A stretch of DNA of 64,000 nt. Source: Erwinia sp. HDF1-3R. GTDB lineage: Bacteria; Pseudomonadota; Gammaproteobacteria; Enterobacterales; Enterobacteriaceae. The notes under the pieces were generated by a model. It was not told the DNA's origin. It saw only the letters and a program-made list of their open reading frames with translations, and searched no databases. The translations under genes and the position numbers were made by a program. The stretch spans positions 2,852,001-2,916,000 of the forward strand of contig NZ_CP155071.1 of assembly GCF_039621855.1 (NCBI RefSeq). The letters run 5' to 3'. This document shows positions 8,150 to 18,566 of this stretch, piece after piece (positions within the stretch are counted from its first letter, which is position 1; each line of letters starts with the position of its first letter).

Positions 8150-8894
8150 TAATAACTGGGTTTATATACAGTATTTAGTTTATGGGATGCGATCAAGGGG
8201 TATTAGTAGAAAGAGGGTCAGGTCGCTGTAGCATCAGACAATTTAAACTCAGTACAGAGAGCCTTAAAGATGAACGCATTCAGAACCGGCATAAGTGACC
8301 TGCATCCGGTTCGGGCGCGTTAGGAAAAGATGGGAGAAGATGGGAGGTCAGCGATCCGCTTAATCTCTGACATACTCAGAGGATCGCTGTAAAGCTACTG
8401 CAAATTGAGGTCGGCGTCGTTACGCCTCAGGGCTAGCCAGCGTAAACCCGGTAGCTGACGGACATTGAGGATTTGCAAAAAATACAGTTGGCGCCGTGGG
8501 GATTTTTTGGCGAAACGTTGTGGGTAGAAAAGCGGAACTGGCATCCCTGGCATGTGGGACACTTGAATTTTATATTTGGAATAAGAACCTTCATTATCTG
8601 TTTTAAGAGACGCTACTGTCGCACTATGGCGCTGAAAAGTCAGTAACTTCCTGCGTGATAGCACGAATTGATCAGCGTGGAATTGTACAAGTTTGGTTAT
8701 TGCATATAAGTTTACTGCCGCGGGATCCCATCCAGCCCACCCATGCCGCATCGTATGGCGTCTGATGGACAGGAGAGGTTCCTTTGTTGCAGCGTTTATG
8801 TTGTACAACTTTAAAAAAAACCATCCGGCCCGTCAGTTACGTGCATCCTAACGAGCCGCGTTAACTGGCATCTGCCATTTTTGGAGATTCACAC
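8150..8894. other. Long stretch with no convincing gene
   Basis: About 745 bases between the small basic frame and the ymgB-like gene. A 137-codon frame on the minus strand (8395-8808) lacks a ribosome binding site and any known motif. The GC content and codon pattern look like decayed or non-coding DNA. No repeats or terminal inverted repeats of an insertion sequence were seen. Confidence 0.4.
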
Positions 8895-9149
8895 TTGCAG
8901 CAAAATTCATCTACCGGGCCAGCGCTGGCGCATATTTTCCAGTCTTCTGGCGGTTTGTTAAGCAGTGAATCTGAGGTTATCGGCACGATTATTGCCGAAC
9001 TTTCAGCCAGTCATGGCTTTGTCTCTAACAAAGCCATCATCCTGAAGCTGTTGGAAAAACTGGAGCAGGAAACCGATATCATTCAGCTCGATATCTATCG
9101 TCACGCGCTGGAATATATTGTCCAGCAAACGCCTGACGATTTAGTGTGA
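8895..9149 (+). CDS. YmgB/AriR-family biofilm and acid-stress regulator
   Basis: An 84-residue protein with the YmgB/AriR pattern: a loosely conserved N-terminus, then YF/IFxSSGxLLxxESxVxG, a middle NKxIILxLLexLE segment and a final TxDDxV. E. coli members are small all-helical dimers linked to biofilm, acid resistance and the Rcs phosphorelay. The likely start is TTG at 8895, with GGAG ten bases upstream; no ATG fits. It converges on cheV across an inverted repeat. The Rcs link is of interest because rcsA lies 15 kb away, but no direct sequence evidence ties them. Confidence 0.8.
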   Translation: MQQNSSTGPALAHIFQSSGGLLSSESEVIGTIIAELSASHGFVSNKAIILKLLEKLEQETDIIQLDIYRHALEYIVQQTPDDLV

Positions 9150-9156
9150 TCGACAG

Positions 9157-9186
9157 TAACCGGGTCAGCGCAGTGTGGCCCGGTTA
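9157..9186. terminator. Bidirectional hairpin between ymgB-like gene and cheV
   Basis: Arms TAACCGGG and CCCGGTTA lie between two convergent stop codons. There is no strong T-run on either side. Confidence 0.45.
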
Positions 9187-9209
9187 TCTGCCTCCTGGCG
9201 CGATCCGCT

Positions 9210-10175
9210 TCAGACAGCCGCGTCCTCCAGCACTTTGTGAATCACCGCCGAGAGCTGATTAATTTCAAACTTGGCCACGTAGCCATTTGCCCCCACCTTA
9301 TGCACGTGGTCTTCGTTGGCGTTCCCCGAAAGCGATGAGTGGATCACTACCGGGATAGCCTTCAGATTCTGATCGGTTTTAATATTGCGCGTCAGGGTAA
9401 ACCCATCCATTTCAGGCATTTCCAGATCGGTCAGCACCAGCCCGATTTTATCGCTAATCGGCAGCCCCTCTTCCGCCGCCTGGCGTGCCATGATCTTTAT
9501 CTGATCCCAGGCTTCCTTGCCGGTGATATACATTAGCGCCGGGATCCCCATCGCTTTCAGCCCCTGTTCCAGCATCAGCCGGGCTACCTTCGAGTCTTCG
9601 GCCACAATCGCGACCGCACCGGGCTTCATTTTGAAATTTGTCAGGCTGATATCACCCTCTTTCACTTCCCGCACGGAAGGGATGATGTCATGAAGGATCT
9701 GCTCCACGTCCAGTACCAGCGCCATGGCTTTTTCATGCTGGGTGCCATCCAGCATCGCGATACTGGTGATATTCCGGCTGGCTACGCCCGATTCGGCGGT
9801 GTGAACCTGACTCCAGTTCAGTCGGACGATATCCTCAACGGACTCAACGGCAAAAGCCTGAGTACTCCGGGCATATTCGGTGACCAGCAGCAGATTAAGC
9901 CCGGTGGCGGGCGTACAGCCAGCCACCGCGGGCAGATCGATAACGGGAATAAGCTGCCCACGGATGTTTGCCATGCCCAGCAGCGGGGACTTCATGCCGG
10001 CAGCTTTGGTAATGGTCGGCATAGGTACGATTTCACGTAGCTTAAACACATTGATGCCATACAGTTCGGACTTGTTCTCCAGCGTGTCGGAACCCAGCCG
10101 AAACAGCAGCAGCTCGAACTTGTTGGATAATGCGAGATTGGCGCGCTCATCAATGTCTTTCTGAAAATTATCCAC
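9210..10175 (-). CDS. cheV: CheV chemotaxis coupling protein (CheW-receiver fusion)
   Basis: A 321-residue cytoplasmic protein. Residues ~15-165 are a CheW-like coupling domain (ELLLFRLGSDTLENKSELYGINVFKLREIV, then GQLIPVIDL). Residues ~180-315 are a receiver domain with the phosphoacceptor aspartate in VLTDLEMPEMDGF. CheV links chemoreceptors to CheA and damps signalling through its own phosphorylation. It is not in a che operon here. A sigma-28 type promoter lies about 130 bases upstream, consistent with class III flagellar expression. Length and domain order match the enterobacterial CheV. Confidence 0.93.
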   Translation of the reverse strand: MDNFQKDIDERANLALSNKFELLLFRLGSDTLENKSELYGINVFKLREIVPMPTITKAAGMKSPLLGMANIRGQLIPVIDLPAVAGCTPATGLNLLLVTEYARSTQAFAVESVEDIVRLNWSQVHTAESGVASRNITSIAMLDGTQHEKAMALVLDVEQILHDIIPSVREVKEGDISLTNFKMKPGAVAIVAEDSKVARLMLEQGLKAMGIPALMYITGKEAWDQIKIMARQAAEEGLPISDKIGLVLTDLEMPEMDGFTLTRNIKTDQNLKAIPVVIHSSLSGNANEDHVHKVGANGYVAKFEINQLSAVIHKVLEDAAV

Positions 10176-10302
10176 GTGAAACCCTCAATATTATTTTCAT
10201 TGGCGTACGTCAGTGGCGAGTTCAATGTATTGCCGGTAAGGCACAGGGTGTCGCATGGTTACGCGTCCCGGCTATCCGCTGGGTTGAAATCACTCATAAG
10301 AG

Positions 10303-10329
10303 TTATCGGCAGGAACAGAAAAAAATAGA
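10303..10329 (-). promoter_or_regulatory. Candidate sigma-28 (FliA) promoter of cheV
   Basis: On the minus strand the sequence reads TCTATTTT-N11-GCCGATAA. The -10 element is a perfect match to the sigma-28 consensus and the spacer is the standard 11 bases; the -35 matches five of eight. It faces cheV. Confidence 0.6.
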
Positions 10330-10404
10330 GGCCATTATTACGCATCGGACGAAGATTTACCGGGTCGCGACGGTTTAATGGCCTGAAAAGCGGAGAAAGA
10401 AGGT

Positions 10405-10596
10405 TTAGCTTTGCTTATAAGGATCCTTTTTATGATCCTCACTGTCGTCCCGCGTACGAGGAACTTCACCATGCTCGTTGGGGTTATCTTTGGCCGGGTG
10501 ATCGTCTTCCTCATAGGCATTACCTGCATTCGGCGCCACTTCCGGCAGACCTTTATGCACGTCTCCTTCATCTTTGCGATTTTTGTCAGACATCAT
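10405..10596 (-). CDS. Small, highly charged hydrophilic protein
   Basis: A 63-residue protein (from the ATG at 10596; a second ATG follows directly) made almost entirely of D, E, K, N, P, G and H. It has no hydrophobic core and is probably disordered. A GGAG sequence precedes the start codons. Such proteins in enterobacteria are often stress-induced or hydrophilin-like, but I recognise no specific family. It is single and lies upstream of cheV, on the same strand. Confidence 0.6.
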   Translation of the reverse strand: MMSDKNRKDEGDVHKGLPEVAPNAGNAYEEDDHPAKDNPNEHGEVPRTRDDSEDHKKDPYKQS

Positions 10597-10649
10597 GCTC
10601 TCCATCTGTTTGATAAAATGTAAGTGTAGTGGAGATTATGCACTGCGGC

Positions 10650-10811
10650 TTAGTGGTGGGCGATAAACAGCGATTTGCAGTGTGGGCAAAGAAGCGTCTG
10701 GTCTTTGGAGACTTTAGATAATGAATGTTTGGATTTTTTTCCACAGACAGGACAGGTGGTATCAGAGTTAATTTTGCCTATTTGCGCCATTACGCGGTTG
10801 AAGTAAGACAT
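10650..10811 (-). CDS. Small zinc-ribbon protein (YnfU-like)
   Basis: A 53-residue protein too short for usual gene tracks. It starts MSYFNRVMAQIGKI and has two cysteine pairs, CPVC at residues 20-23 and CPHC at about 42-45, separated by about 18 residues. That is the pattern of a single zinc ribbon. It resembles the small E. coli YnfU-type zinc-ribbon proteins as I remember them. The role is unknown. The frame is clean, starts with ATG after GGTCGATCACC (weak ribosome site) and lies on the same strand as its neighbour. Confidence 0.65.
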   Translation of the reverse strand: MSYFNRVMAQIGKINSDTTCPVCGKKSKHSLSKVSKDQTLLCPHCKSLFIAHH

Positions 10812-10999
10812 GGTGATCGACCTTTTCGGTGAATGATGCTAATCATACCACCTCTGGCTAAATTTTACTCAAAAACCCTTCGCTTTATGGGCATTAACCC
10901 GTCGGCTTTGTGATCGCCATTGCAAAATCACTATGCTTCCTAAGTGGCACTCTTTCGCTGGTTATACTCACTGAAACAATGCGATGGAAAAGGTGATTT

Positions 11000-11302
11000 A
11001 TGCTGTGGTTAGAGTCCGGGCTTTACCTGAGAGTAAAAGAGATGGAAAACGGTCCGCGACCGTTGCCGCTACAGAGTGGTTTCTCATCTGATACGGCCTA
11101 TCGGGCACTGGGTTGCTTTAACCCTTCCGAGACGTCAGACGCCTACTATATCCTTTCCAATGACCGCGATGAGATCTGGTTTATCTGTAATCGCCATCTG
11201 CGTACGGTTTGCCTGTCTGACGAACTTAACCTGTTCCGTATGCCTCTTTCCAGCGCCGGAGTCAGCTCTCCCGACGCTGTAGTAAGGCCGGGATCGCACT
11301 AA
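11000..11302 (+). CDS. Conserved-looking protein of unknown function next to fliE
   Basis: A 100-residue soluble protein. The segment TAYRALGCFNPSETSDAYYILSNDRDEIWFICNRHLRTV looks like a compact alpha/beta fold and resembles hypothetical proteins encoded beside fliE in related enterobacteria, from memory only. A GTGAT/AAAGGTG stretch precedes the ATG. It converges on fliE. No catalytic motif, signal peptide or membrane segment is seen. A function cannot be given. Confidence 0.6.
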   Translation: MLWLESGLYLRVKEMENGPRPLPLQSGFSSDTAYRALGCFNPSETSDAYYILSNDRDEIWFICNRHLRTVCLSDELNLFRMPLSSAGVSSPDAVVRPGSH

Positions 11303-11339
11303 TTCTGTATGCGCATTCTGTATGCGCAAAAGCAGCTCA

Positions 11340-11651
11340 CTACACCTGCATATTCATGATGTCGGTGTAGGCGCTGACCAGTTTGTTACGCACCTGAATC
11401 CCCATCTGCATGGAAACCGACGATTTCTGTAGATCGACCATCACATCATTCAGATTGATCCCCGGCTTACCCATTTCGAAATCCTGCGCCTGGGTGCGCG
11501 CGTCATTCTGCGTATCGCTGATCTTGTTAAGGGCAGCCTTAAGCTCACCGGCGAAATCCGCATGGCTGGATGCGTCGGTACTCTTGCCACTGGCCTGAAT
11601 TGCTGCGGTTTGCAGCTGCTGCATTACGCTTTCAATACCCTGAATTGCCAT
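11340..11651 (-). CDS. fliE: FliE, flagellar MS-ring/rod junction protein
   Basis: A 103-residue protein, almost the length of E. coli FliE (104). It begins [14 protein letters not shown] and ends with the conserved FliE tail, in which [31 protein letters not shown] is the D0-like helix. FliE is exported first and joins the MS ring (FliF) to the proximal rod. It is transcribed alone, divergent from fliF, as in E. coli and Salmonella. Confidence 0.96.
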   Translation of the reverse strand: MAIQGIESVMQQLQTAAIQASGKSTDASSHADFAGELKAALNKISDTQNDARTQAQDFEMGKPGINLNDVMVDLQKSSVSMQMGIQVRNKLVSAYTDIMNMQV

Positions 11652-11795
11652 CTCGTGCCCCGGTAAATGTTCAACGGTGATTTTGCTGTGTGAAAACTTA
11701 CCACAGTGTCAATAAGACAAAGCCCCTAAATAAGCGCATAAAACGCAGCTTATCCAGCCATCGAATTTCGCGTAAGAGAAAATAATGACAGCTAT

Positions 11796-11822
11796 TAAAG
11801 GTAGAAAAATTTTTGCCAGCGC
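11796..11822 (+). promoter_or_regulatory. Weak sigma-28-like element upstream of fliF
   Basis: TAAAGGTA-N11-GCCAGCGC lies about 70 bases before the fliF start codon. The -35 half (TAAAG) and the 11-base spacing match sigma-28 promoters, but only GCC of the -10 fits. FlhDC-activated sigma-70 control is also expected in this divergent region, and no FlhDC box was identified with confidence. Confidence 0.3.
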
Positions 11823-11890
11823 ATCCGGGAGTCAGTTTTGTTACGACACTACACGATACAGTCCGTTCAACTGTCACGCAGGAACGAGTC

Positions 11891-13612
11891 ATGAATGCCA
11901 CTGTTACGCAGGATCAATCTGAGAAAAAGGGGCTGAGTGACCTTTTCGCTCGCCTGCGGGCTAATCCTCGTATCCCTCTGGCCATTGCGGCTGCGGCGGC
12001 TATCGCCATTGTTATCGCCATGGTGCTGTGGGCCAAACAGCCTGATTACCGCGTGCTGTTCAATAACCTGAGCGACGAAGATGGCGGCGCCATCATTACG
12101 CAACTGACTCAGATGAACGTCCCCTATCAGTTCGATGATAAGGGCGGCGCACTGATGGTTCCTGCCGATAAAGTTTATGAGCTGCGCCTGCGACTGGCCG
12201 AACAGGGTCTGCCGAAGGGCGGTGCCGTCGGCTTTGAGCTGCTGGATAAAGAGAAATTCGGCATCAGCCAGTTCAGCGAGCAGGTGAACTATCAGCGTGC
12301 GCTGGAGGGTGAGCTTTCCCGCACCATCGAAACGCTGGGTCCGGTGAAAAATGTGCGCGTTCATCTGGCAATGCCAAAACCCTCTCTGTTTGTGCGCGAG
12401 CAGAAATCTCCTACTGCCTCCGTAACCCTGATGCTTCAGCCGGGCCGGGCGCTGGACCAGGGGCAGATTAACGCCATTACCCATATGGTCTCCAGCAGCG
12501 TTGCTGGCCTGCCGCCGGGTAACGTGACCGTGGTTGACCAGGCTGGTCATCTGCTGAGCCAGTCTGATAATGCCGGGCGCGATCTGAACGATGCGCAGCT
12601 TAAGTATGCCACCGACGTGGAAAACCGCTTCCAGCAGCGTATCGAAGCGATCCTGAACCCGATTGTGGGCAACGGCAACGTCCACGCTCAGGTCACCGCG
12701 CAGATCGACTTCAACTCGCGTGAGCAGACCGACGAGCAGTTTAAGCCCAACAGCGATGCTAAAAATCAGGCGGTTCGCTCAAGGCAGTCAAGCGACAGCG
12801 AACAGATTGGCGGCCAGTATCCAGGCGGCGTACCGGGCGCACTTTCCAACCAGCCTGCCCCGGCCAATACGGCCCCCATTACCACGCCGAATAACAGTGC
12901 GAACGGTCAAAACGCGGCCAATGCCGCCAATAACGGCGCGGCAAAACAGGGTACATCAGCCAGCACGGCCAGCAGCACGCCGTCAAATACCCGTCGTGAC
13001 GACACCACCAACTATGAAGTCGACCGCACTATTCTTCACACCAAAATGAACGTGGGTGAAGTGCAGCGTCTTTCTGTTGCGGTGGTCGTGAACTACCGGG
13101 CCGATGCGGCAGGCAAACCGATTGCACTGACCGACGCGCAGCTGAAACAGATTGAAAACCTGACGCGTGAAGCGATGGGCTATTCGGACAAGCGTGGCGA
13201 CAGCCTGAACGTGGTGAACTCACCGTTTACCGAAAGCGCTGAAACCGGTGGCGACCTGCCCTTCTGGCAGCAGCAGTCCTTTATTGACCAGATGATGGAA
13301 GCCGGACGCTGGTTGCTGGTACTGATTGTCGCCTGGATCCTCTACCGCAAGCTGGTTCGTCCACAGCTGCGCCGCCGGGCCGAACAGGATAAAGCCGCAG
13401 CCGACGCCGTGGCCTTTAATAGCCAGAAGCGTGACGAAGGTGAAGACGAAGCCGTTTCCGTCAAACTGTCTAAAGATGAAATGGATCAGGAACGTAAATC
13501 TCAGCACCGCGTGAGTGCTGAGGTCATGAGCCAGCGAATTCGCGAAATGTCAGAAAACGATCCTCGCGTAGTGGCTCTGGTCATTCGCCAGTGGATGAAG
13601 GACGAACTATGA
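11891..13612 (+). CDS. fliF: FliF, flagellar MS-ring protein
   Basis: A 573-residue inner-membrane protein. It has a first membrane helix at about residues 28-48 ([20 protein letters not shown]), a YscJ/FliF ring-building domain ([22 protein letters not shown]), a long low-complexity N/A/T/S-rich periplasmic linker near residues 320-370, a second membrane helix near 475-495 and a C-terminal FliG-binding tail. The start chosen is the ATG at 11891; an in-frame upstream ATG at 11813 has no ribosome site and would add a non-conserved extension. The stop overlaps the fliG start by four bases. It heads fliFGHIJK. Confidence 0.95.
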   Translation: MNATVTQDQSEKKGLSDLFARLRANPRIPLAIAAAAAIAIVIAMVLWAKQPDYRVLFNNLSDEDGGAIITQLTQMNVPYQFDDKGGALMVPADKVYELRLRLAEQGLPKGGAVGFELLDKEKFGISQFSEQVNYQRALEGELSRTIETLGPVKNVRVHLAMPKPSLFVREQKSPTASVTLMLQPGRALDQGQINAITHMVSSSVAGLPPGNVTVVDQAGHLLSQSDNAGRDLNDAQLKYATDVENRFQQRIEAILNPIVGNGNVHAQVTAQIDFNSREQTDEQFKPNSDAKNQAVRSRQSSDSEQIGGQYPGGVPGALSNQPAPANTAPITTPNNSANGQNAANAANNGAAKQGTSASTASSTPSNTRRDDTTNYEVDRTILHTKMNVGEVQRLSVAVVVNYRADAAGKPIALTDAQLKQIENLTREAMGYSDKRGDSLNVVNSPFTESAETGGDLPFWQQQSFIDQMMEAGRWLLVLIVAWILYRKLVRPQLRRRAEQDKAAADAVAFNSQKRDEGEDEAVSVKLSKDEMDQERKSQHRVSAEVMSQRIREMSENDPRVVALVIRQWMKDEL

Positions 13613-14601
13613 GTCTCACCGGTACCGAAAAAAGCGCCATCATGATGATGACGATTGGCGAAGACCGCGCGGCAGAGGTGTTTAAACACCTCGATACCCG
13701 CGAGGTACAGCATCTGAGTATGGCGATTTCCAATATGCGCCAGGTTTCACACAAGCAGCTTATTGAAGTCCTGCGCGAGTTTGAGACGGACGCGGAGCAG
13801 TTTGCCGCGCTGAGCCTGAACTCCAATGATTATCTGCGCTCGGTGCTGGTTAAGGCGCTGGGTGAAGAGCGTGCGTCAAGCCTGCTGGAAGATATCCTCG
13901 AAACGCGGGATACCACCAGCGGCATGGATACGCTCAACTTTATGGAGCCGCAGGCCGCAGCCGATCTGATCCGCGACGAACACCCGCAGATCATCGCCAC
14001 TATTCTGGTGCATCTGAAGCGCGGACAGGCAGCCGACATTGTTGCTCAGTTCGACGAACGTCTGCGTCACGATGTCATGCTGCGTATTGCCACCTTTGGC
14101 GGCGTACAGCCTGCCGCGCTGGCCGAGCTTACCGAAGTGCTTAACGGCCTGCTGGATGGTCAGAACCTCAAGCGGGCGAAGATGGGCGGCGTAAGAACCG
14201 CAGCGGAAATTATCAACCTGATGAAAACTCAGCAGGAAGAAGCGGTTATCGAAGCGGTTCGCGAATTCGACGGCGAGCTGGCGCAAAAAATTATCGACGA
14301 GATGTTCCTGTTCGAAAATCTGGTGGAAGTGGACGACCGCAGCATCCAGCGCCTGTTGCAGGAGGTGGAATCCGAGTCTCTGCTGGTGGCACTGAAAGGC
14401 TCCGAACAGCCGCTGCGCGAGAAATTCCTGCGCAATATGTCCCAGCGTGCAGCCGATATCCTGCGCGACGACCTGTCCAACCGCGGCCCAATGCGCATGT
14501 CGGCGGTGGAGAACGAGCAGAAAGCGATTCTGCTTATCGTTCGACGTCTGGCCGAAAGCGGCGAGATGGTGATTGGCGGCGGCGAGGAACAGTATGTCTG
14601 A
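13609..14601 (+). CDS. fliG: FliG, flagellar motor switch protein
   Basis: A 330-residue cytoplasmic protein starting [28 protein letters not shown], the standard FliG opening. It includes the middle-domain EHPQ motif ([11 protein letters not shown]) used to bind FliM, and the C-terminal charged motor helix ([29 protein letters not shown]) that interacts with MotA. It connects the MS ring to the C ring and converts ion flow into torque. The start is coupled to the fliF stop (ATGA), and the end overlaps fliH by eight bases. Confidence 0.96.
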   Translation: MSLTGTEKSAIMMMTIGEDRAAEVFKHLDTREVQHLSMAISNMRQVSHKQLIEVLREFETDAEQFAALSLNSNDYLRSVLVKALGEERASSLLEDILETRDTTSGMDTLNFMEPQAAADLIRDEHPQIIATILVHLKRGQAADIVAQFDERLRHDVMLRIATFGGVQPAALAELTEVLNGLLDGQNLKRAKMGGVRTAAEIINLMKTQQEEAVIEAVREFDGELAQKIIDEMFLFENLVEVDDRSIQRLLQEVESESLLVALKGSEQPLREKFLRNMSQRAADILRDDLSNRGPMRMSAVENEQKAILLIVRRLAESGEMVIGGGEEQYV

Positions 14602-15286
14602 TAACGCGTCCCTCGCCTGGCAGCGCTGGCAGCCCAACGACCTGGCGGATCTGAACAAGCCGGTGGTGGCCCCCCTGCCCGAACCGGCTCCGCAGACGGA
14701 AGACCCGCAGGACCAGCAGCAGTTTGCGCTGGAGCAGCTGCAGACGCAGGTGCGCAGTGAGGCACAGGGCGTCGGCTACGCCGAAGGTCACCAGAAAGGC
14801 TTTAATGAAGGACAGAAAACGGGCTATGACGCCGGTTTCCAGCAGGGTCTGGCAGAAGCCCAGCAGCAGCAGGCACCTCTTCAGGCGCGGATGCAGCAGC
14901 TGGTCTCCGAATTTCACCATACTCTCGAAGCGCTGGACAGCGTGATCGCAGCAAGGCTGATGCAGCTGGCGCTGGAAGCCGCACGACAGGTCATCGGTCA
15001 GGCACCGCACGTTGACGGTACCGCCCTGCTGCGTCAGATCCAGAGCATGATCCAGCAGGAGCCGCTGTTTAGCGGCAAGCCAACCCTGCGCGTGCACCCC
15101 GATGATTTGCAGCGCGTCGAGCAGACGCTCGGGGCCACGCTCAGCCTGCACGGCTGGCGGCTGATGGCCGATACCAGCATTCATCCCGGCGGCTGCAAGC
15201 TCAGCGCCGACGATGGCGATCTTGATGCCAGCATTGCTACCCGCTGGCATGAACTGTGCCGCCTTGCCGCGCCGGGAGAGCTCTGA
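14594..15286 (+). CDS. fliH: FliH, flagellar export ATPase regulator
   Basis: A 230-residue protein with a variable proline/glutamine-rich N-terminus, a run of glycine-spaced repeats ([22 protein letters not shown], the GxxxG-type stalk of FliH at about residues 65-90) and a C-terminal HrpE/YscL domain. FliH forms a dimer that binds and restrains the ATPase FliI and docks it at the C ring through FliN. The start at 14594 overlaps the fliG end. The stop TGA overlaps the fliI ATG (TGATG). Confidence 0.94.
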   Translation: MSDNASLAWQRWQPNDLADLNKPVVAPLPEPAPQTEDPQDQQQFALEQLQTQVRSEAQGVGYAEGHQKGFNEGQKTGYDAGFQQGLAEAQQQQAPLQARMQQLVSEFHHTLEALDSVIAARLMQLALEAARQVIGQAPHVDGTALLRQIQSMIQQEPLFSGKPTLRVHPDDLQRVEQTLGATLSLHGWRLMADTSIHPGGCKLSADDGDLDASIATRWHELCRLAAPGEL

Positions 15287-16647
15287 TGTCGACCCGTCTT
15301 TCACGCTGGCTGGGGGCCCTTGACGCTTTTGAAGAGCGTCTGACTAAACTGCCCGAAGTCCGTCGCTATGGGCGTCTGGTGCGCGCCACCGGTCTGGTGC
15401 TGGAAGCGACCGGCCTTCAGCTACCGCTGGGCGCAACCTGCGTGATTGAACGCACCGACGGACAGCACGTCGCGGAAGTCGAGAGCGAAGTGGTTGGCTT
15501 TAACGGCCAGCGACTGTTTCTGATGCCGCTGGAAGAGGTTGAGGGTATTTTGCCTGGCGCACGGGTTTATGCCCGCGTGGCCGGAGATTCCCAGCACAGC
15601 GGTAAGCAGCTGATGCTCGGCCCGGAGCTGTTAGGCCGCGTGCTGGACGGCAGTGGGCGACCGCTGGACGGCCTGCCCGCCCCGGAAACGGGCTACCGCG
15701 CCCCGCTGATCACGCCCCCCTTTAACCCGCTCCAGCGTACGCCGATAACCGAGGTGCTGGATACCGGCGTACGCGCGATTAACGCCCTGCTCACCGTCGG
15801 GCGCGGCCAGCGTATGGGGCTGTTCGCGGGTTCCGGCGTGGGTAAAAGCGTGCTGCTGGGCATGATGGCGCGCTATACCAAAGCGGATGTGATCGTGGTT
15901 GGCCTGATTGGCGAACGCGGTCGCGAAGTAAAAGACTTTATCGAGAATATTCTTGGCACCGAAGGTCGCGCCCGCTCGGTGGTGATCGCCGCACCGGCCG
16001 ACGTTTCCCCCCTGCTGCGCATGCAGGGAGCCTCCTATGCCACCCGCATCGCTGAAGATTTCCGCGATCGCGGCAAGCATGTGCTGCTGATTATGGACTC
16101 CCTGACCCGCTATGCCATGGCACAGCGTGAAATCGCCCTGGCTATTGGTGAGCCACCTGCGACTAAAGGCTATCCGCCTTCGGTGTTTGCCAAGCTGCCC
16201 GCGCTGGTTGAACGTGCCGGTAACGGCATCGACGGCGGCGGCTCCATCACCGCGTTTTATACCGTCCTGACCGAGGGTGACGATCAGCAGGATCCGATTG
16301 CCGATTCGGCGCGCGCCATTCTCGACGGACACATTGTCCTGTCGCGCCGTCTGGCCGAAGCGGGCCACTATCCGGCCATTGATATTGAAGCCTCGATCAG
16401 CCGCGTAATGGCTCACCTGATTGATGAGACGCACTATGCTCGCGTGCGCCAGTTTAAACAGCTGCTCTCCAGCTATCAGCGCAACCGCGATCTGGTCAGC
16501 GTGGGCGCCTATGCCGCTGGCAGCGATCCGACGCTGGATAAAGCCATTAAGCTCTATCCAGAACTTGAGCTGTTCCTGCAACAGGGCATGTTTGAACGCA
16601 GCACTTTTGACGACGCCTGCCTGCATCTGCAGGCCATTTTTGGCTAA
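15286..16647 (+). CDS. fliI: FliI, flagellar export ATPase
   Basis: A 453-residue ATPase related to F1-beta. The P-loop GSGVGKS is visible near residues 182-188, followed by [11 protein letters not shown] and the Walker B segment [19 protein letters not shown]. The [23 protein letters not shown] segment is typical of the family. It forms a hexamer at the export gate and releases chaperones from substrates. Translation is coupled to fliH. A 39-base gap follows before fliJ. Confidence 0.97.
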   Translation: MSTRLSRWLGALDAFEERLTKLPEVRRYGRLVRATGLVLEATGLQLPLGATCVIERTDGQHVAEVESEVVGFNGQRLFLMPLEEVEGILPGARVYARVAGDSQHSGKQLMLGPELLGRVLDGSGRPLDGLPAPETGYRAPLITPPFNPLQRTPITEVLDTGVRAINALLTVGRGQRMGLFAGSGVGKSVLLGMMARYTKADVIVVGLIGERGREVKDFIENILGTEGRARSVVIAAPADVSPLLRMQGASYATRIAEDFRDRGKHVLLIMDSLTRYAMAQREIALAIGEPPATKGYPPSVFAKLPALVERAGNGIDGGGSITAFYTVLTEGDDQQDPIADSARAILDGHIVLSRRLAEAGHYPAIDIEASISRVMAHLIDETHYARVRQFKQLLSSYQRNRDLVSVGAYAAGSDPTLDKAIKLYPELELFLQQGMFERSTFDDACLHLQAIFG

Positions 16648-16686
16648 CGGGCATCCGCGCATCGGTCGGTTCCTGACGGGGGAAGT

Positions 16687-17133
16687 ATGGCAAAACAAGC
16701 ATCACCCATAGAGACGCTCTGCTCGCTGGCACAGAAGGAGTTGGAAAAAGCCGCCATCCAGCTGGGTGATATGCGTCGCGCGCAGAAGCAGGCCGACGAA
16801 CAGCTGACGATGCTGATGGACTACCAGGATGAGTACCGTCGCTCGCTGAATAACACCCTGTCAGAAGGCATCACCAGCCTGCGCTGGCGCAACTATCACC
16901 AGTTTATTGAAACGCTTGAAAAGGCCATTGACCAGCATCGCCAGCAGCTCACCCACTGGAACAGCCGCGTGGAAAACGCCCTGCGTTTCTGGCGTGACAA
17001 ACAGCAGCGGCTGCACGCCTATGAAACGCTGCATGCGCGCGCGCTGGCGACAGAATTATTACAAGAAAACCGTCTCGATCAGAAACGGATGGATGAATTT
17101 GCCCAGCGGGCATCACTGAGGAAAGGCGAATGA
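16687..17133 (+). CDS. fliJ: FliJ, flagellar export stalk protein
   Basis: A 148-residue, almost wholly helical protein rich in Q, E, R and L, the antiparallel coiled coil expected of FliJ (147 residues in Salmonella). It opens [41 protein letters not shown], with the family-typical L and Y spacing. FliJ sits in the FliI ring, like the gamma subunit of F1, and touches FlhA. Its stop overlaps the fliK start (ATGA). The start has GGGGAAGT upstream. Confidence 0.93.
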   Translation: MAKQASPIETLCSLAQKELEKAAIQLGDMRRAQKQADEQLTMLMDYQDEYRRSLNNTLSEGITSLRWRNYHQFIETLEKAIDQHRQQLTHWNSRVENALRFWRDKQQRLHAYETLHARALATELLQENRLDQKRMDEFAQRASLRKGE

Positions 17134-18416
17134 TTACGTTGCCAGTTGTAACGTCCGGGACCAAAGTCAGCAGCACCGCCACGGCCTCCGGCACGCAGGC
17201 GACCGATACCGACAGCGACATCACGGCCGCCGGTACTGATGTAAAAGAGAGCGGCCAGGCGAAAGGCACGCAGGGTTTCCTGGCCGTTCTGGGCAGCAAA
17301 CTGCAATCGCTGGTTAAACAGAACGCTACCTCAGCTCAGACGACGGCTGCCACGGATGCCACCGACTCAACCACGCCGGCAAAGGCGAAGCTTAATGCCC
17401 TGCTGGCTGCACTGGATAAGCCCGAAACGCTGAACGCGCTGCTCCAGCCGCAAACCGCTAAAACCGGGGCCACCAGCACGGACACGGATAAAGAAGAGAC
17501 GCAAAACCCGGCAACCGCGCTTAATGCCAGCGATATGCAAACGCTACAGGCGCTGTTTGCCATGCTGCCGCCTGCCGTTAACCAACCTGCCACAGCGGCA
17601 GCGGCCAAAGGTAGCGAGGCGCTGTCGGCTGATGCCAGCGGTAAAGGTACGCAGGCCACGCTCGGCTCGCTGCTGGCAGCCAGCGGCACGACCACCGGTG
17701 ACGCCGATAAGGGCGTGGATAAATCAGGTAAAACCGTCGCTGCATCCACGGCGAGCGCAGTCACAGCTACCCAGAACAGTCCCGCCGATACCAGCCTCAA
17801 TGCCGCTTTCCAGCAGGTTCTGAGCCACGCCGGTAAGGAGGGGGAAAAAGATAATTCAAGTTCTGCCAGCGGCACGACGATAAACAGTAATGCCATCGCC
17901 GCGCTCTCTTCCGCCGCCACCCCAACGACCACGTCGCTGGTGACGGCACCGTCCACGCCTGCGCTGAATGCGCAGCTGGGCAGCCAGGAGTGGCAGCAGG
18001 CTCTGGGGCAGCAAATCATTATGTTCAGCCGTAACGGGCAGCAAACCGCCGAGCTGCATCTGCATCCGCAGGATCTGGGCAGTATTCAGATAAGCCTGAA
18101 GCTGGATAACGACCAGGCACAGTTGAATATGGTGTCCGGACATAGCCAGGTTCGCGCGGCGCTGGAAGCGGCCATGCCGCAGTTGCGCACTGCGCTGGCA
18201 GAAAGCGGCATCAGCCTGGGACAAAGCAATGTGAGCAGCGATGCGTTCCAGCAGAGCCAAAGCTCCGGCAGCCAGCAACAGCAGGAGAGAAATAATAGCG
18301 GCGGCAGCACCTTTAGCCTGTCGGGTGACAGCGACGGTGAGGTGACGCCGATTGCCGTTCCTGCCGCGCTACAGGCGCGTGCAGCCGGTTCCAGCGCGGT
18401 CGATATTTTCGCCTGA
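17130..18416 (+). CDS. fliK: FliK, flagellar hook-length control protein
   Basis: A 428-residue secreted ruler protein. About 270 N-terminal residues are low complexity (A, T, S, K, D), as usual for FliK and poorly conserved. The C-terminal domain ([46 protein letters not shown]) is the specificity-switch domain that contacts FlhB. A Q/S/N-rich tail follows. It ends the fliFGHIJK transcript; fliL begins 150 bases later. Confidence 0.94.
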   Translation: MITLPVVTSGTKVSSTATASGTQATDTDSDITAAGTDVKESGQAKGTQGFLAVLGSKLQSLVKQNATSAQTTAATDATDSTTPAKAKLNALLAALDKPETLNALLQPQTAKTGATSTDTDKEETQNPATALNASDMQTLQALFAMLPPAVNQPATAAAAKGSEALSADASGKGTQATLGSLLAASGTTTGDADKGVDKSGKTVAASTASAVTATQNSPADTSLNAAFQQVLSHAGKEGEKDNSSSASGTTINSNAIAALSSAATPTTTSLVTAPSTPALNAQLGSQEWQQALGQQIIMFSRNGQQTAELHLHPQDLGSIQISLKLDNDQAQLNMVSGHSQVRAALEAAMPQLRTALAESGISLGQSNVSSDAFQQSQSSGSQQQQERNNSGGSTFSLSGDSDGEVTPIAVPAALQARAAGSSAVDIFA

Positions 18417-18446
18417 TGGGAACAAACGCATAAGCTAGAGGCAAAA

Positions 18447-18486
18447 CCCGCGTCTTATCACCCTATTGTTTGACGCAAGACGCGGG
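18447..18486. repeat. Inverted repeat between fliK and fliL
   Basis: Ten-base arms (CCCGCGTCTT / AAGACGCGGG) are separated by 20 bases. There is no T-run, so it may be a weak terminator, an mRNA-stabilising hairpin or a regulator site in the fliL promoter region. Confidence 0.45.
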
Positions 18487-18566
18487 ATAATCTGCTCATA
18501 ACACCATGGGGCAGCGAACAGAGCGTTACCGCAACCCGAAAATAATCACAGGAAGTTATAGCTCTT

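Noticed and set aside
8395..8808. 137-codon minus-strand frame
   Set aside because: There is no ribosome binding site, no motif and odd composition; it was left as non-coding.
15631..16698. Long minus-strand frame antisense to fliI
   Set aside because: It is the complement of a GC-rich, strongly conserved gene; there is no ribosome site or motif. The same holds for the antisense frames in fliF, fliG, fliH and fliK.
18447..18486. Hairpin between fliK and fliL taken as a rho-independent terminator
   Set aside because: There is no T-run and the loop is 20 bases; it was kept only as an inverted repeat.
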